A program made the position numbers and the translations under genes. Below are positions 42,978 to 51,547 of a stretch of 64,000 nt of DNA, piece after piece. Within the stretch, counting starts at the first letter, position 1. The number at the start of each line of letters is the position of its first letter. The notes below the pieces were generated by a model. The model did no database searches and had not been told where the DNA came from. It saw only the letters and a program-made list of their open reading frames with translations. The DNA comes from Pseudomonas fluorescens. GTDB lineage: Bacteria; Pseudomonadota; Gammaproteobacteria; Pseudomonadales; Pseudomonadaceae. The stretch spans positions 590,691 to 654,690 of the forward strand of contig NZ_LVEJ01000010.1 of NCBI RefSeq assembly GCF_001648775.1, written 5' to 3'.

Positions 42978-45005
42978 TCACCGCACATTCCGATACAACA
43001 TCAACCGCGCACTTTCATGCAGTCCACGCGTCAACTCCACCAACCGCTGAAATTCCTCCGGGTTCTGCTCAGCAACATTGTCCAGCGGCGTCGCAGAACG
43101 CAGATCATGCAATGTCGGCGCACTGCCGTCGTGTTGCATCTGCAGCAAATGGTGTTGCGTCACGCCACCAATCAACGGGAACGTGCCTTCGCGCAACACC
43201 AGCGGCACCACGCGTTCGCCTTCCGGCGCCGGCTGCTGAATATCGCGGCCCATCGCGCCGTTGCTGAACGGGATGCCAGCCATGCCTGCCACCGTCGGCA
43301 GCAAATCCACCAACCCCACCGCTTCATCGATCCGCTTGGGTTTAAGCAAGCCCGGCGCATGAATCAGCATGGGCACATGGTTGCTTTCCAGCCCCAGTTG
43401 TTCGAAGGCCGGTGGCATGTGCGGGATCTGGCTGATGCGGGTGTTGTGGTCGCCGAAGAACACGAAAATCGTGTTGTCGTAATAGCCGCCGGCCTTGGCC
43501 AGTTCCATCAGCTTGCCAATGTTGAAGTCCAGCAGGCGCACGGCATTGTATTGCTCGACGCTGCGTGAACCGGCAGCTTGCACCTGCTCCAGCGACAGAT
43601 GACTGATCTGGAAGCCATCGTTGTCCTTGGGAATGGTGAACGGCCGGTGGTTGCCCGAGGTTTGCACGTAGGCGAAGAACGGTCGGTCTTTGAGCAGATC
43701 ACGCAGGATGCGGTCGCTTTCCTTGAACAGGTCGAGGTCGGAAATCCCCCAGACATCCACCAGTGGCGAACGCCAGTCGCTCTCCTGATACAGCTTCACA
43801 CCCTCGATGCTTTGCTGGATCAGCGCATTGATATTCGCCCAGCCGGCATTGCCGCCGATCATGTAGAGCTTCTGATAATCGCTGAAGGCGTTGATCAGCG
43901 TGTGCTGACGGGTGATCAACGGATGGCGGGTGGCGGTCTCCTGACGGGTCACGTCCGGCACCCCGGTGATACTGGCCCACACGGTTTTTGCGGTGCCGGT
44001 GACCGGCACGTAAAAGTGCCGGAAAAACCAGCTCTCGGTCGCCAGTTGATCGAGATTCGGCGTCGGGTTCAGCGGGTTGCCATAGGCGCCCACCGCACTG
44101 GTGCCCAACGATTCGAGCATGACGAACATTACGTTCGGCGCACCCGCGACCCGGTATGGCTGCACCGCTTGCTGTCGCTCGAATGTGAGGCGTTGCGGGT
44201 CCGGCTGATCGACACCCAAGTACCGTGCAATCACCGGGTAATGCTCGCGCACCTGGGCTTCATCGAACTGCGTCTGCCCAGCCTTGAGCGTGTCGTACAG
44301 AAACAGCACCGGGTTCAGGCCTACGGCGGCAATCTGCGCATTGCCGGAGAAAAACGCATCGCTCCAGCGCAACGGCACCGGGTTTTCCAGATTGAGATTT
44401 TCGACGCGACCGAGCAACGCCAGCAGCACGGTGACTAACCCGAGTCCAGTGCCCAAGGCCAGCGAGGTGCGGCGGATGACCCGAGGTTCGCGCGCCAGCG
44501 TCGCGCGTTCCAGGCGCAGAAATCCGTAGAACCACAGCGACAGCACCGCCAGCCAGCCGAGGGCAATCCACAGCACCGGGTAGCTTTCCCAGACCATTTG
44601 CTGCGAGATCTGCGCGTCTTCCAGATAACGCAACACCGTGGCATTGATGCGCACGCCGAGGTAGGCGTAATGGCCGAAATCGATGATGTAGATGAGGCCG
44701 ACTGCGCCCAGCGCCAGCAACCAATAACCCCGCGTTACACGGCGCAACATCGGCACACGGGTCAGGTTCCAGCGCGGCAGCCAGGCCAGAACGGCCAGCG
44801 GCAACATCAGCAGCACGGCCAGACGCAGGTCGAAGCGCAAACCGATGCCGAGGGTTTCGCGCAGTTGCGGGTCGTCGGCAAACGCGCTGAGGTCAAGACC
44901 GGAAAAACCCAGCACAAACACCAGCCGCAACATGGCCAACAGTAAAAACACCAAACCTGCCGCGCCGACGCCGTAGCGCAGGCGCCGCGATTGCAACCAA
45001 GCCAT
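42978..45005 (-). CDS. LTA synthase-family phosphoglycerol/phosphoethanolamine transferase-like protein
   Basis: 675 residues. Five N-terminal membrane segments (about 1-195), then a periplasmic sulfatase-type domain: NVMFVMLESLGTSAVGAYG (metal site), VTGTAKTVWASITG (catalytic Thr in GTAKT), FAYVQTSGNHRPFTIP, and FVFFGDHNTRISQ. These are the motifs of LtaS/OpgB-type enzymes that move phosphoglycerol or phosphoethanolamine to glycans or lipids. Gram-negatives lack LTA, so the acceptor may be a periplasmic glucan or LPS. Last of a three-gene operon (21-bp gap). Confidence 0.9.
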   Translation of the reverse strand: MAWLQSRRLRYGVGAAGLVFLLLAMLRLVFVLGFSGLDLSAFADDPQLRETLGIGLRFDLRLAVLLMLPLAVLAWLPRWNLTRVPMLRRVTRGYWLLALGAVGLIYIIDFGHYAYLGVRINATVLRYLEDAQISQQMVWESYPVLWIALGWLAVLSLWFYGFLRLERATLAREPRVIRRTSLALGTGLGLVTVLLALLGRVENLNLENPVPLRWSDAFFSGNAQIAAVGLNPVLFLYDTLKAGQTQFDEAQVREHYPVIARYLGVDQPDPQRLTFERQQAVQPYRVAGAPNVMFVMLESLGTSAVGAYGNPLNPTPNLDQLATESWFFRHFYVPVTGTAKTVWASITGVPDVTRQETATRHPLITRQHTLINAFSDYQKLYMIGGNAGWANINALIQQSIEGVKLYQESDWRSPLVDVWGISDLDLFKESDRILRDLLKDRPFFAYVQTSGNHRPFTIPKDNDGFQISHLSLEQVQAAGSRSVEQYNAVRLLDFNIGKLMELAKAGGYYDNTIFVFFGDHNTRISQIPHMPPAFEQLGLESNHVPMLIHAPGLLKPKRIDEAVGLVDLLPTVAGMAGIPFSNGAMGRDIQQPAPEGERVVPLVLREGTFPLIGGVTQHHLLQMQHDGSAPTLHDLRSATPLDNVAEQNPEEFQRLVELTRGLHESARLMLYRNVR

Positions 45006-45026
45006 CGTTGACCTCTGTGGGGTGAT

Positions 45027-45638
45027 TCAGATTGAGGATGTCGGCACGGCCGAGACCGGGCGCAGCAGACGCCAGACTTCGCGGATGCACAATGCCGCGC
45101 CGGCCACCAGGCAATAGCCCAGCAACAGCGGATCGATCAGGTAATCCCAATAGTTTTCCGAAGCCTTGAGGCGTAGCGCGAAGGCCAATGTACCCAGCGC
45201 CAGCATCGCCACGCCCAACCCGTTGCGCAGCCACAACAGCGCCAACGTGGTCAGCCCGACCAGCACAATCATCGGTCGCGGGTTGAAGCCCCAGCGGTAC
45301 GGATCGACATACGTCAGGCCCATCGTCGCCGGGTACAGCATCAGCGCCAACACGGTAAACAGCACCAGCACCTGCACGCGTTTGATCGTCGGCAACGGCG
45401 CAATCACGCCCAACCGCAGCAGACTCGCCCAGCCGAGCAACACCAGCGTGGTGATCGCCAGGTCGTCGGTAAAGCTGCGCACATAGGCTGCCAACGGCAG
45501 GTCGTTAACCGGGATAAAACTAACCAACGCCAACACCGGCAGCAGCCACGGCCGCCAGCGCCGGTTGAAGCGAAACGCACTCAGCAGGACAAAACCGAGC
45601 AGGACAAAACTCAAATGGGCTTGCCAGGGAAAGATCAT
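45027..45638 (-). CDS. Polytopic membrane protein of unknown function
   Basis: 203 residues from the ATG at 45638, overlapping the sialidase-like stop as TGATG. Six or so hydrophobic segments (LSFVLLGFVLLSAF, ITTLVLLGWASLL, VQVLVLFTVLALML, IVLVGLTTLALLWL, LIDPLLLGYCLVAGAALC). No recognised family. By coupling it works with the two neighbours, perhaps as a lipid or glycan handling partner. Confidence 0.75.
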   Translation of the reverse strand: MIFPWQAHLSFVLLGFVLLSAFRFNRRWRPWLLPVLALVSFIPVNDLPLAAYVRSFTDDLAITTLVLLGWASLLRLGVIAPLPTIKRVQVLVLFTVLALMLYPATMGLTYVDPYRWGFNPRPMIVLVGLTTLALLWLRNGLGVAMLALGTLAFALRLKASENYWDYLIDPLLLGYCLVAGAALCIREVWRLLRPVSAVPTSSI

Positions 45639-46933
45639 CACAGGCGCTCCGCCAGCCACGCATCGTTGAAGCTGACATGTTTGATAAAGGTGTTATTCCA
45701 CGAATACACCAGGTGATAGAGACCGTCCGAACCCCGGCTGAAATACGGGTATTCGTACTCGAAGTCACAGCCGCGCGGTTTGCACACGCGGTAGTCGAGA
45801 TTGCTCAGAAAGCGCTGTTCCAGCGGCAAGCGTCGCGCACCACTGGAGGCCCGGAAGCCTTCGCCGATGATCGCTTTGTAGGTTTCAGGGGCGAACGGCT
45901 GGCCAAGCGGATCGGGCGATTGGTCGAGATCAATAACGCTGCGCCAATCGTTGAGGTTGGCATCGGTGCCGTACAGGCTGAGTTTGAAACGGCCGTCCTG
46001 CAGATCGTTGAGCGCCACCAGCAAGCCGTCATCGGCCGTGCCCACCGCCGCCAGCGACGAGTTGGGGTTGGCCGGCTCCAGCGGATACGGTTCGCTCCAG
46101 GTCTGGCCGGCGTCGTTGGTGCGGCTGGCAAGCACGCGATGATGGGTCTCGCCGGCATAGCGCAACATCGCTACGGCACGGTGGCCATCCAGCGGCACGA
46201 TGGTCGGCTGCAACGAGTGTTTGCCACGGCTGATGCGGAACTTGTCGATCACCGCACCGTCGGCGCTCAGGTACAGGTACTCGGCAAATTTGCCCATGAA
46301 TTCGTGGTACACCGGCAAGCCAATCGAGCCGTCGGCATGGAACACCGGCGCGGCGCGCACCAACGTGCTGATGTTGAAAAACGGCGAGGTGACTAACTGT
46401 CGAGGCGTCGACCAGTTGCGCCCGAAATCATCGGAGACCATCGCATTGATCGCACTGGTGGCCCAGCCGCCAACCGATACCGACACATAAAACATCCACA
46501 AACGCTGATCCGGCGCGAGGGCGATCACCGGGTTACCCAGTTTGCGAATGTAGCGGCGCGTGCCGTCGCGGGTGGATTCACGGGTCGCCAACACGTGTTC
46601 GGCGCCCCACTCCGAGGTTTTCGCGTCGAACCGCGCGGTGCGGATCTGCACGTCGGCAGCGCCTTCGCGCGAGCCGGCAAACCACACCGCCATCAAGTCA
46701 CCGCCGGGCAGCGCCGTGACCGAGGACGAATGCACGAAATCGTCCAGTTGCGAGGAGACGAAACGGCTGTTGTACATCGGTTCGGAGGCTTGCGGTGCGG
46801 CATCAACCGGCGCGGTCGAGAGCGCGAAAGGCGCCAGCACGTGCGACGGATGACTGCGCCACGCAGCCACAAAGATCAGGCACACCGCGAGGCTGCCGAG
46901 AATGAATTTCAAGCGAAAGGACAACGCACGCAT
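45638..46933 (-). CDS. Sialidase-fold (BNR/Asp-box) exported protein
   Basis: 431 residues. An N-terminal membrane anchor or uncleaved signal (RLKFILGSLAVCLIFVAAW) precedes a six-bladed propeller with two clear Asp-boxes (SDDFGRNWSTP, TNDAGQTWSEP) and sialidase-like active-site segments (VRAAPVFHADGSIGLPVYHE, SRFVSSQLDDFVHSSS). The usual FRIP arginine motif is not obvious, so true sialidase activity is doubtful. First gene of the operon with the membrane protein and the LTA-synthase-like enzyme; a glycan-trimming role is inferred. Confidence 0.82.
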   Translation of the reverse strand: MRALSFRLKFILGSLAVCLIFVAAWRSHPSHVLAPFALSTAPVDAAPQASEPMYNSRFVSSQLDDFVHSSSVTALPGGDLMAVWFAGSREGAADVQIRTARFDAKTSEWGAEHVLATRESTRDGTRRYIRKLGNPVIALAPDQRLWMFYVSVSVGGWATSAINAMVSDDFGRNWSTPRQLVTSPFFNISTLVRAAPVFHADGSIGLPVYHEFMGKFAEYLYLSADGAVIDKFRISRGKHSLQPTIVPLDGHRAVAMLRYAGETHHRVLASRTNDAGQTWSEPYPLEPANPNSSLAAVGTADDGLLVALNDLQDGRFKLSLYGTDANLNDWRSVIDLDQSPDPLGQPFAPETYKAIIGEGFRASSGARRLPLEQRFLSNLDYRVCKPRGCDFEYEYPYFSRGSDGLYHLVYSWNNTFIKHVSFNDAWLAERL

Positions 46934-46983
46934 AGTGGACTCGCGGCAAGGACAGGAGGGTTAACAATCAGCAGACATCCTTG

Positions 46984-47529
46984 TCAGCGCGTCGAGTCGT
47001 CTGGCAAGCGGCGACGGCGTCCCGTGAGCATCGACAACGGCAAGTTGTCGCGCACCTGAAAGCTTTCAAACAGCGCCGCAGCGATGTGGATGCAGACGAG
47101 CACGAGCAGGCCGTCCGCAGCGGTTTGGTGGATCGATAGCGGCCAATCGGCGCCCCACAAGGCGTCGACCTCTTCCATCGCCCAACCGCTGAGGCCGATG
47201 GTCAGCAAGGCCAGCAACATCAGGATCATCACCAGCGCGCCAATGGGCGAGTGGCCGAGGCGATGTTCGGGCCGCCCGGCCAGCAGCGACCGTGCATGGC
47301 CGAGCAAACGCGATGGCGTCGGCCAGAAGTCCGCCCAGCGCGCACTGCGCGGCCCGATAAATCCCCACACTGTGCGCACCAGCAACCAGCCCATGGCGTA
47401 ATAACCGAGCCAGACATGCCAGTCGTCGCCGGCTTCATTGAAGAAGTAATTAGCGACGAAAACGCCCGCGATCGACAGATGAAACAGCCGCACCACGGGG
47501 TCCCACAAGCGCAGGGACGCGCTCGGCAT
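46984..47529 (-). CDS. Cytochrome b561-type b-haem membrane protein
   Basis: 181 residues. Four membrane helices with paired histidines: RLFHLSIAGVFVANYFF, DDWHVWLGYYAMGWLLV, ALVMILMLLALLTIGLSGW, SIHQTAADGLLVLVCIHIAAALF. Matches the cytochrome b / b6-type domain of quinol-linked reductases. Its start overlaps the stop of the PepSY gene (TGATG). Confidence 0.9.
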   Translation of the reverse strand: MPSASLRLWDPVVRLFHLSIAGVFVANYFFNEAGDDWHVWLGYYAMGWLLVRTVWGFIGPRSARWADFWPTPSRLLGHARSLLAGRPEHRLGHSPIGALVMILMLLALLTIGLSGWAMEEVDALWGADWPLSIHQTAADGLLVLVCIHIAAALFESFQVRDNLPLSMLTGRRRRLPDDSTR

Positions 47530-47795
47530 CAGCCCTTGATCTCGGTCTTGACCGCTTTACCGCTGACCGGGTCGTGGTAGATCTCGACTTTGCGCTTGTC
47601 CTTGTCGAACCCGTAAATCTCGTAGCAGTTGCCGTCGGTGACCTTGAACTTGCTGATCTCGTAGCCCTGGGCTTTCAGTTGTTCCTGAAAGACCTTCTGG
47701 TCTTGCCATTGTGAGCGCTCGGCGGTGGTGCATTGCGGGCCGGCGACGGCCAACGGGCTGGCGACGATCAAAGACAACAGCAGCAGTTTGCGCAT
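47529..47795 (-). CDS. PepSY-domain periplasmic protein
   Basis: 88 residues from the ATG at 47795. A signal peptide ends near AVA/GP (residue 18). One PepSY-type segment is visible: WQDQKVFQEQLKAQGYEISKF, VTDGNCYEIYGFDKDKRKVEIYHDPVSG. Two cysteines. Divergent from the two-component genes and coupled to the b-type cytochrome, an arrangement often linked to QseB/PmrA-type control. Confidence 0.88.
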   Translation of the reverse strand: MRKLLLLSLIVASPLAVAGPQCTTAERSQWQDQKVFQEQLKAQGYEISKFKVTDGNCYEIYGFDKDKRKVEIYHDPVSGKAVKTEIKG

Positions 47796-47965
47796 GGAAT
47801 CACTCTCGCTGGATGAGGAAGGCGTCACTGTGCAAAAGCAACCTTAGCGAAAGCTTAGTTGGCAACGAGTCGTTACATCTTTCCCGTCGGAAGGCCTGCC
47901 ACGGCGCGATGCGCGGCGGCATGATGCCGCCCATCAAACACCGTATTGCCAACAGAGAACCGCCC

Positions 47966-48628
47966 ATGCGCCTGCTTCTGGTCGAAGATGATCGTGCCCT
48001 CGGACAAGGCATTCGCGTTGCCCTGAGCAGCGAGGGCTACACCCTCGACTGGTTGCAGGACGGCGTCAGTGCCTTGCATGCGCTGCGCAGTGAAAGCTTC
48101 GATCTGCTCCTGCTCGACCTCGGTCTGCCCCGGCTCGACGGCCTGGCCTTGCTGCAACAATTGCGCGGCGAGCAACAGGATTTGCCGGTGTTGATCCTCA
48201 CCGCCCGCGACGGCACCGCCGAACGCATTGCCGGGCTCGACGCCGGTGCCGACGATTACTTGATCAAACCGTTCGATGTCGATGAGTTGAAGGCGCGCAT
48301 CCGAGCCTTGCTGCGGCGCAGTCAGGGCCGTGCGCAACCGGTGCTGGAACATGCCGGGGTGTGCCTGGATCCGGTCAGCCAGCAAGTCACCTGGCACGGC
48401 AATGAGGTGGTGGTGACGCCGATGGAGTATCAACTGCTGCATCAATTGATGGCCCGGCCCGGCAAAGTCGTCACCCGCGAGCGCCTGTCCGGGGCGCTGT
48501 ACGGCTGGCAGGAACGGGTCGAGAGCAACACCCTCGAAGTGCTGATTCACAACCTGCGCAAAAAACTTTCGACCGAGTTGATCCGTACCGTGCGCGGCGT
48601 CGGTTACGTGGTGGCGGTCAAACCATGA
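47966..48628 (+). CDS. OmpR-family response regulator (QseB/PmrA-like)
   Basis: 220 residues from the ATG at 47966. Receiver domain with the acidic pocket VEDDR, phospho-acceptor Asp51 (LLLLDLGLPRLDG) and Lys101 (LIKPFD), then a winged-helix DNA-binding domain (TPMEYQLLHQLMARPGKVV, NTLEVLIHNLRKKL, IRTVRGVGYV). Divergent from the PepSY/cytochrome b operon, its probable target. Its stop overlaps the kinase start by ATGA. Confidence 0.94.
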   Translation: MRLLLVEDDRALGQGIRVALSSEGYTLDWLQDGVSALHALRSESFDLLLLDLGLPRLDGLALLQQLRGEQQDLPVLILTARDGTAERIAGLDAGADDYLIKPFDVDELKARIRALLRRSQGRAQPVLEHAGVCLDPVSQQVTWHGNEVVVTPMEYQLLHQLMARPGKVVTRERLSGALYGWQERVESNTLEVLIHNLRKKLSTELIRTVRGVGYVVAVKP

Positions 48629-49998
48629 TCTCGATACGTGCGCGAATTCTGGTGCCGGTGCTGATTCTGGTGCTGATGGGCGATTTGTTGATCAGTTGGC
48701 TGGTGCTGCGCGACAGTCACCATGAAATCGAAGAGGTCTACGACGCGCAACTGGCGCAGAGCGCACGCCTGCTGCAAGGTGTGCTGGCACAACGTGCACC
48801 GGGCGATAACAACTGGCAGCGGCTGCATCAGGCCTTCGATCAAGCGATGAGCCGGGTCGGTGACGGCGAAGCAGCGCACCCCTACGAAACCCGTTTGACC
48901 TTTCAGGTCTGGCGCAGCGACGGGCAATTGCTGATGCGCTCGGCCGAAGCGCCGGAACTCAAAGAACCGCCGACCACCCTCGGTTCCCATGATCTGATGG
49001 AAAACGGCCGCGACTGGTGTGCCTTCCTGCTCAAGGACTCGCAGCAAGGGTTGCTGATCTGGGTCGGTGAGCGCGATGACATGCGCCAGGATTTGATCGA
49101 GCGCATTGTCGGCCACACGTTGTGGCCGAGTGTGATTGGCGTGCCAGCACTGGCGATCCTGATCTGGCTGGCCATCGGCTGGGGTCTGCAACCGCTGCGG
49201 GCCATGGCGCAGACCATTCGCGGGCGCAACACCGACACCCTCAAACCGCTGAATCTGCGCCCCCTGCCCCATGATCTTGAACCGATGCAAACCGCGCTCA
49301 ATCGCCTGTTGCAGCAGATCGACAATCTGCTCGCTCGCGAGCGCCGCTTCATCGCGGACGCCGCCCACGAGCTGCGCACGCCGCTGGCGATCCTGCGTAT
49401 CCATGCGCAAAACGCGCAGTTGGCCAGTACCGCGCAACAACGTGAGGAGGCGCTGGAGTTTCTGGTCAGCGCGGTGGATCGCGCTACCCGCATCGCCAGC
49501 CAGTTGCTGACGATGGCACGCATCGAGCCGCGCCTGGCCAACCCTCAAAGAAGTGCGGTGGAGCTGACCGCGCTGGTGCGCGAGGAACTCGCCGAACTGG
49601 CGCCGCTGGCGCTGGAAAAAGACGTCGAACTGACCCTCGACAGCGACTATCACTGCCCGGTCGAAACCGACCCTGTGGCGCTGGCCATCGCCTTGCAGAA
49701 TCTAGTCACCAACGCCTTGAACTTCGCCCCGCCCGGCAGCGAAGTGCGCGTGCAGGTCCAGCCGCAAACATCGGGTGCGGTGTACATCAGTGTCGAGGAC
49801 GCCGGCCCCGGCATCGACGAAGCGGATTACGCGCGGCTGTTCGAGCGCTTCTACAGCCACGGTCACGCCAATGGCGCCGGTCTGGGTCTGGCGATTGTGC
49901 AGATGATCGTCAGCAAGATCGGCAGCACCTTGCAGCTGTACAACTTGCCGCGTGGCGGCTTGTGCGCAGAACTGCGCATCAACGAGCGGCCGGCGTGA
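48625..49998 (+). CDS. Sensor histidine kinase (QseC-like)
   Basis: 457 residues. A first membrane segment (7-28), a periplasmic sensor (about 29-166), a second segment (168-188), HAMP, the H-box FIADAAHELRTPLAIL (His248), N-box LVTNALNFAPPGSEV, and G-boxes DAGPGIDEADYARLF and GAGLGLAIVQMI. Partner of the preceding regulator. The stimulus is unknown; QseC/PmrB-like sensors read cations or peptides. Confidence 0.94.
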   Translation: MISIRARILVPVLILVLMGDLLISWLVLRDSHHEIEEVYDAQLAQSARLLQGVLAQRAPGDNNWQRLHQAFDQAMSRVGDGEAAHPYETRLTFQVWRSDGQLLMRSAEAPELKEPPTTLGSHDLMENGRDWCAFLLKDSQQGLLIWVGERDDMRQDLIERIVGHTLWPSVIGVPALAILIWLAIGWGLQPLRAMAQTIRGRNTDTLKPLNLRPLPHDLEPMQTALNRLLQQIDNLLARERRFIADAAHELRTPLAILRIHAQNAQLASTAQQREEALEFLVSAVDRATRIASQLLTMARIEPRLANPQRSAVELTALVREELAELAPLALEKDVELTLDSDYHCPVETDPVALAIALQNLVTNALNFAPPGSEVRVQVQPQTSGAVYISVEDAGPGIDEADYARLFERFYSHGHANGAGLGLAIVQMIVSKIGSTLQLYNLPRGGLCAELRINERPA

Positions 49999-50069
49999 CT
50001 TGTTAAACCTGATTGCCGATGCCGTGGTTTTGACGAAATTTTCATGTTTGCCCGCATAAGATCCGCAGC

Positions 50070-50242
50070 CTCGTTGGGGAGTAGCCTGTTTCCGAGCCTT
50101 TCGGAAGCGTTCGTATCAACATTCTCGGCAACATGCCGTGGTGCGAACACCTTTTGGTTGGTGAGACCGACGACACATCCATGCCTAAAGTCGGGCGTGT
50201 GGTTGTGTCGTTGACTCATAGCCCGACTGGAAGTGTGCCGCC
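50070..50242 (+). promoter_or_regulatory. yybP-ykoY manganese riboswitch upstream of mntP
   Basis: The two signature internal-loop strands are present: GGGGAGTAGC (50077-50086) and GGTGAGACCG (50160-50169). They are closed by P1 TCGTT (50071-50075)/GACGA (50168-50172). CGACACA (50171-50177) can alternatively pair with TGTGTCG downstream. A long stem AGTCGGGC/GCCCGACT then sits just before the ribosome-binding site, suggesting translational control. High Mn2+ should open mntP. Confidence 0.88.
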
Positions 50243-50806
50243 GTGAATCCTGTTTCCCTCATTTTCCTCGCTTTGGCCATGTCCACGGATGCGTTCGCCG
50301 CCGCTATTGGCAAAGGCTCCAGCCTGCACAAACCGCGTCTTACCGAAGCCCTGCGCACCGGCCTGATCTTCGGCGTGATCGAAGCCATCACGCCCATCAT
50401 TGGCTGGCTGATCGGCCAGGCGGCGACCCGTTGGGTGGCCGAATGGGACCACTGGATCGCCTTCAGCCTGCTGGTGATTCTCGGTCTGCACATGATCTAC
50501 AACGGCCTGAAACACGAAGAAGAGCAAGAAGAAAAACCCGGCTCGCACTCCTTCCTGATTCTCGCCGTCACCGCGTTTGCCACCAGCATCGACGCGCTCG
50601 CCGTTGGCGTCGGCCTGGCGTTTGTCGACGTGAATATCTGGGTGGCGGCAGCAGCGATCGGTCTGGCGACCATGACCATGGTGACCATTGGCGTGATGCT
50701 CGGCCGGGTGCTCGGCGCAGTGGTTGGCAAGCGCGCGGAAATCGTCGGTGGCGTGGTGCTGATGATTGTCGGTGCGACGATTCTGTATGAGCACTTGTCG
50801 GTCTGA
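50243..50806 (+). CDS. mntP: MntP manganese efflux pump
   Basis: 187 residues from a GTG at 50243. Six membrane segments in two repeats, with the acidic metal-binding helices [17 protein letters not shown] and [20 protein letters not shown]. Length matches E. coli MntP (188). It exports Mn2+ when internal levels are high; the riboswitch just upstream fits that role. Confidence 0.95.
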   Translation: MNPVSLIFLALAMSTDAFAAAIGKGSSLHKPRLTEALRTGLIFGVIEAITPIIGWLIGQAATRWVAEWDHWIAFSLLVILGLHMIYNGLKHEEEQEEKPGSHSFLILAVTAFATSIDALAVGVGLAFVDVNIWVAAAAIGLATMTMVTIGVMLGRVLGAVVGKRAEIVGGVVLMIVGATILYEHLSV

Positions 50807-50807
50807 T

Positions 50808-51524
50808 TCAACCTGAAGTCAGCGCGGTCAGCGCCAAGGCGTTGCCCAGCGCTGCGCCGCTGGCGGTGTTGTCGAAAATGCACCAGGTCGCAGCACCGGT
50901 CGCGGCCGCTGAATGCAGGGCTTGTGCGAGGTTTTGCAGATACGCCGAAGCGTAGGCGCTGTGGTAAATACGCGGTGAACCGTGCAGGCGCCAATACCGC
51001 GTTCCCGCCCAGCCACTGGGCGAAGCATCACTGCTGATGCGCGAGGGATTGACCGCCGCTTGAACGATCTGGTGAGTTATTAGCATCGGCTCGGCGCAGA
51101 CCCACGATTCATGCCTTGGCTCAAGCACCACGGGGCCGGTAAAACGCTGGCGCAATGCCGTGAAAAAGCCTCCGGCGATGGCTTCATCGAACGCCAGCGA
51201 TGGCGGCAATTGCACGAGTAAACAGCCCAGCCGATCACCCAACCCGCCGCATTCAGCCAGGAATGTGTCCAGCGCGGACTCGCATTCCGCCAAACGCAAT
51301 TCATGGGTGATGTGTTTGGGTATTTTCACCGAAAAGCGAAAGGCCTCAGGTACGCCATCGGCCCAACGCTCATAGGTTTGTCGACGATGCGGGCGGTAGA
51401 ACGAGCTGTTGATTTCCACGCAATCGAGGCGCGTGGCGTAGCGCTGTAGGTGCGTACCCTCAGCCGCAAATGCCGGCCAATGCTCGCGCCCTAAACTCCA
51501 GCCGGCACACCCGATGAAAATCAA
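50808..51524 (-). CDS. DUF72 protein (YecE-like)
   Basis: 238 residues. TIM-barrel-like DUF72 family: FIGCAGWSLGREHWPAF, YATRLDCVEINSSFYRPHR, FRFSVKIPKHITHELRL, LVQLPPSLAFDE, VVLEPRHESWV, YWRLHGSPRIY, CIFDNTASGAALGNAL. Function of the family is unclear. Convergent with mntP, one base apart. Confidence 0.92.
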   Translation of the reverse strand: MIFIGCAGWSLGREHWPAFAAEGTHLQRYATRLDCVEINSSFYRPHRRQTYERWADGVPEAFRFSVKIPKHITHELRLAECESALDTFLAECGGLGDRLGCLLVQLPPSLAFDEAIAGGFFTALRQRFTGPVVLEPRHESWVCAEPMLITHQIVQAAVNPSRISSDASPSGWAGTRYWRLHGSPRIYHSAYASAYLQNLAQALHSAAATGAATWCIFDNTASGAALGNALALTALTSG

Positions 51525-51547
51525 CAGTACACCTCCGCGTTAACCGG

